From the NCBI RefSeq assembly GCF_037975245.1, contig NC_092582.1, forward strand, positions 5,558,001-5,622,000: 64,000 bases of DNA. The letters are read 5' to 3'. Below are positions 61,356 to 64,000 of this stretch, in pieces (within the stretch, counting starts at the first letter, position 1; each line of letters starts with the position of its first letter). A program made the position numbers and the translations under genes. Source of the stretch: Apostichopus japonicus. Lineage: Eukaryota; Echinodermata; Holothuroidea; Aspidochirotida; Stichopodidae. The notes under the pieces are model-generated. The model worked only from the letters and a program-made list of their open reading frames with translations. It searched no databases and had not been told where the DNA came from.

Positions 61356-63945
61356 ATGGACTCAAACTCAATCACAGATGGCACTGAAATTAGTGGGATG
61401 CCCGCTATGCCAAGGAGAAAATCAAAAACATTGGCACGATTAAAGTAAGAACTATTGTCATAAGAATGGTTGTGAAATTAATGGTATGATTAAGTACTTA
61501 TTTGTAGGATTTTTTAAATACAAATTGTTGTGGAATGTCTTGCCTAGGAAAAGTGATCTTTTTTTTTTGCAATTTAAATTTCTGCACACCTTCAGAAGCA
61601 AAGTGTATTTTGTTTGAAAGAAATCCATTTACATAAGAATTTCAGTCAGGTTTTGTAGGAAATCTTGAAATCTCTGACTTTCACCCCAACTGAAAATATC
61701 AACCATGGTAAATGGAGGGAACAAGGTTATCAGTAAAATGATGTAAAATCATAAAGTTTTCTCCTTCCAAATTCAGGGACTGAATTCTGTTAACCCAATG
61801 GACCTTCCCAATTTCCCATGTAAATTATGTAATCAGTGCATAATTAGTGACCGCCTGTATGAGAGAGGAGTCAGAGGGGCATTTTCAGATAAATTACAGA
61901 GCAATTCCTTCTTTAAAATTTTATTTTTGGTCTTCCAAAAGCAAAAATTCTGGAGCTTTCATGAGACGTTGGAGATACATAAATTGCAAAAAAATTATGA
62001 AGAAATGGTATAACATTCTTCTTAGCTGTTTGGGAAAGCTATTCATGAAAGGTTTTCTCTATCACATATAGACCAACAAATGATGTTTGGGTTTGTGTCT
62101 CCTTTAGTGTCTTGTTGTCTGCAAAATTGTAAACTGGTCTTCTAGATCAGAGGTGAACAAGTATAAATTTACAGTAAAGATTTTCTGCATTCCTCAAAGT
62201 TTACAGGTACCAGTCAGGTTTGCATTTCACTAAATTATGATATTCTTTGTTCCAGCTGTTTGCTGATCAGAGTGATTGCTCATCATTAAGTGTGGTGGTA
62301 AAGGAATATAGTTTGCACATAATAATTTGTAGAAATAGGATGGAGGGTTGGGAAGGAAGTACATGGTGGAGAAGTGGTGAATAATGATAGGGCATTACAG
62401 ACGTAACAATGTTTTGTTAATTAATGACATAGACGTCTCTTTGTTCTTGAAGTACTGAGAATGTTGGTCGTTCAGTAAGTTTTTCACCTTAATCAAATTG
62501 TCAACTTGCTACTAGAAAAACTTTTAGCTTTCGATAGCAAGAGATTTAATTTATCAGCTTGCAGTAATTATAGAAACAGAGTAAATAGGTGAATAAGCTT
62601 AGAAGTTAGAACTCACTTTGTGTTCATCATTTAAGCTCGCATTGTTACAGTAAACATAAACGTTTATGTTCATACCCCCATTTCTTCCAATTCCAGGAAA
62701 CTGAAGGCTCAGAAAGTTCAGGATCAATTAGACAGTGAGACCATAAAGTCTAATAATTCTCCACAAGTTGATAAAGCGGGAGGAGGTTTGGTTGAAGATG
62801 GAGACACTGGAGAGGTAAATGTCAATGCCGATTTCGGACAAAATTCAAGTCCAAGCGATGCACTCACTCCGACTAATGACGCCTACAGTTCTTCACTTTC
62901 TAAACATTCATCATCTGCTCCACCCCTGTATTCATCTCCAGACGGAAGAATTTCAAACAGGAGCGACGTAAGGACTTGGAATAAACAGGATCATGTACAA
63001 AGTAGTAGTACGAGTGCAATCTCCCAACCAGAGGACAAACTCTCTTCTCTGGATGAAAATGTCTCTATGGATGTGGGATCTCTAACTTCAAGCTTGGATC
63101 AAAGATTGCCTGAACAAAGACAAAGTTTGTCTGAGGTCAAAGAAGAGATAGAAGACGGTGCTATAAGGAAAGGACAAGATGTTTCAAATATAAACTTAAA
63201 CAAGGAAAGTTTTAGGACAGAAACTACTTCAAGAAGCACAAGTGGGTTGTTTTCTCATAATGGAAATGAAAGTGCAATAGATACCCAGGTCCAGCGGCAG
63301 GGTTTCCGCTTGCCTGGGATAACTAGTCGATCAGTTTCCGGCAATACTGATGTCAAACATATCACCACAGGTGATGTAACAAATGAAGTCAAAGCTGACA
63401 GAACCACAGAAACGGATAGCGACGATGATGATTTGATCGTTATTGGAGGAAGTTGCTCTGAGATTTCAAGACCTTCCTCATCAGCACATCTTCTTACCTC
63501 ACCGATCCAAAAGAAGGTACTGGCATCAACACGAGAGGATAAAGATGAGAGTGAAGATGAGGCGATAGGGAGTGCTTCCTCGGACTGCGGATCTCAGCCT
63601 CTGGAGCAATCAGAATCAGTGTTGAAATATTCGGATATATCCGCCGGTAACGTCACCTACAAGAACCAGCAGAATAGGGGAGTGTTTCAGTCCTTGGATA
63701 TGGACATGAACTCAAGCAGGGATGCTCTATCGGATCTGAGCCATCCGGGCACAAGTGGTGTATCCAGTAGTAAGAGGACGGATTGTTCGGAGAGCGATTT
63801 GACAGAGAGATTGAACTCAAGAACCTACTCTGAACCTCCTATGGGAAGCACAGAAAGTCTTACGGATACTAACAGATCGTACCTCTCAACAGGAGCCCTG
63901 CGCCAAATCACTACTCAGGCTGCAAGACGCAATCAAAACAGGTGA
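61356..63945 (+). CDS. serine-rich disordered protein, two coding exons seen, possibly incomplete
   Basis: Exon 61356-61444 (preceded by a TTTTCAG acceptor at 61193) reads MDSNSITDGTEISGMPAMPR and ends in phase 2 at GTAAGA. It joins exon 62697-63945 (ATTCCAG acceptor) in frame as ...ARLKKLKAQKVQDQLDSE. The open reading reaches TGA at 63943-63945. That stop lies in an AACAG|GTGACC donor-like context, so the gene may continue beyond the window. The visible product is about 445 residues, rich in Ser, Asp, Glu and Thr. It has a basic N-terminal segment and an acidic-then-hydrophobic DSDDDDLIVIGG that resembles a SUMO-interacting motif. It ends ALRQITTQAARRNQN. I do not recognise the family. A nuclear role is a guess from composition. 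Confidence 0.7.
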
Positions 63946-64000
63946 CCGGTTTCTACTTGTCTTTAGATCTTTCATAGCTCATCGCTCTGAATTTAAATAG
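63946..64000. other. end of window, intron or 3' flank
   Basis: Nothing recognisable in the last 55 bases. Confidence 0.4.

Noticed and set aside
1-64000. tRNA genes, rRNA, CRISPR arrays, operons, bacterial features
   Set aside because: I saw no cloverleaf with a GTTCRANNC box, no rRNA, no spacer-repeat arrays and no ribosome-binding-site gene clusters; the sequence is eukaryotic.

Overview
This window is eukaryotic nuclear DNA: AT-rich, with spliced genes, GT-AG introns, long intergenic spans, poly-purine and AT microsatellites, and many small inverted-repeat transposons. The recognisable genes are animal genes (CDC26, PRPF4, and the ciliary gene SPACA9). Gene density, intron sizes and repeat style fit a marine invertebrate, most likely a deuterostome such as an echinoderm. 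That assignment is inference, not proven.

Layout. 0.6-4.5 kb: minus-strand exons of a gene I do not recognise, with a U2 snRNA-headed retroposon and a foldback element between them. 8.2-21.8 kb: one minus-strand gene whose three coding exons join in phase into about 4,100 residues. It has a signal peptide, a roughly 10-residue ectodomain, one membrane segment, and a huge cytoplasmic part. That part carries about 15 'SWxxLV' modules, dozens of TQT/SQT motifs of the dynein-light-chain (LC8) type, and a long charged helix with an 8-residue period. A single exon of 10.7 kb holds most of it. 22-39.6 kb: mostly repeats (hAT-type MITEs with perfect 8-bp target duplications, an 855-bp element with ACGTCCCC subterminal arrays, two elements ending in TGGCAAGCC, a decayed non-LTR retrotransposon), plus a few possible exons. 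39.7-53.6 kb: CDC26 (minus) and PRPF4 (plus, 15 coding exons) head to head, an arrangement also known in human. 56.1-59.4 kb: SPACA9 (minus), a microtubule inner protein of cilia and sperm tails. 61.2-64 kb: the 5' part of a plus-strand gene for a serine-rich disordered protein, head to head with SPACA9, possibly continuing past the window.

How the genes relate. CDC26 (anaphase-promoting complex) and PRPF4 (U4/U6 snRNP) have unrelated jobs and probably share only a promoter region. The giant protein looks like a membrane-anchored multivalent scaffold. If its TQT motifs bind LC8, it would be among the largest LC8-binding arrays, and it is the strongest candidate here for an undescribed system.
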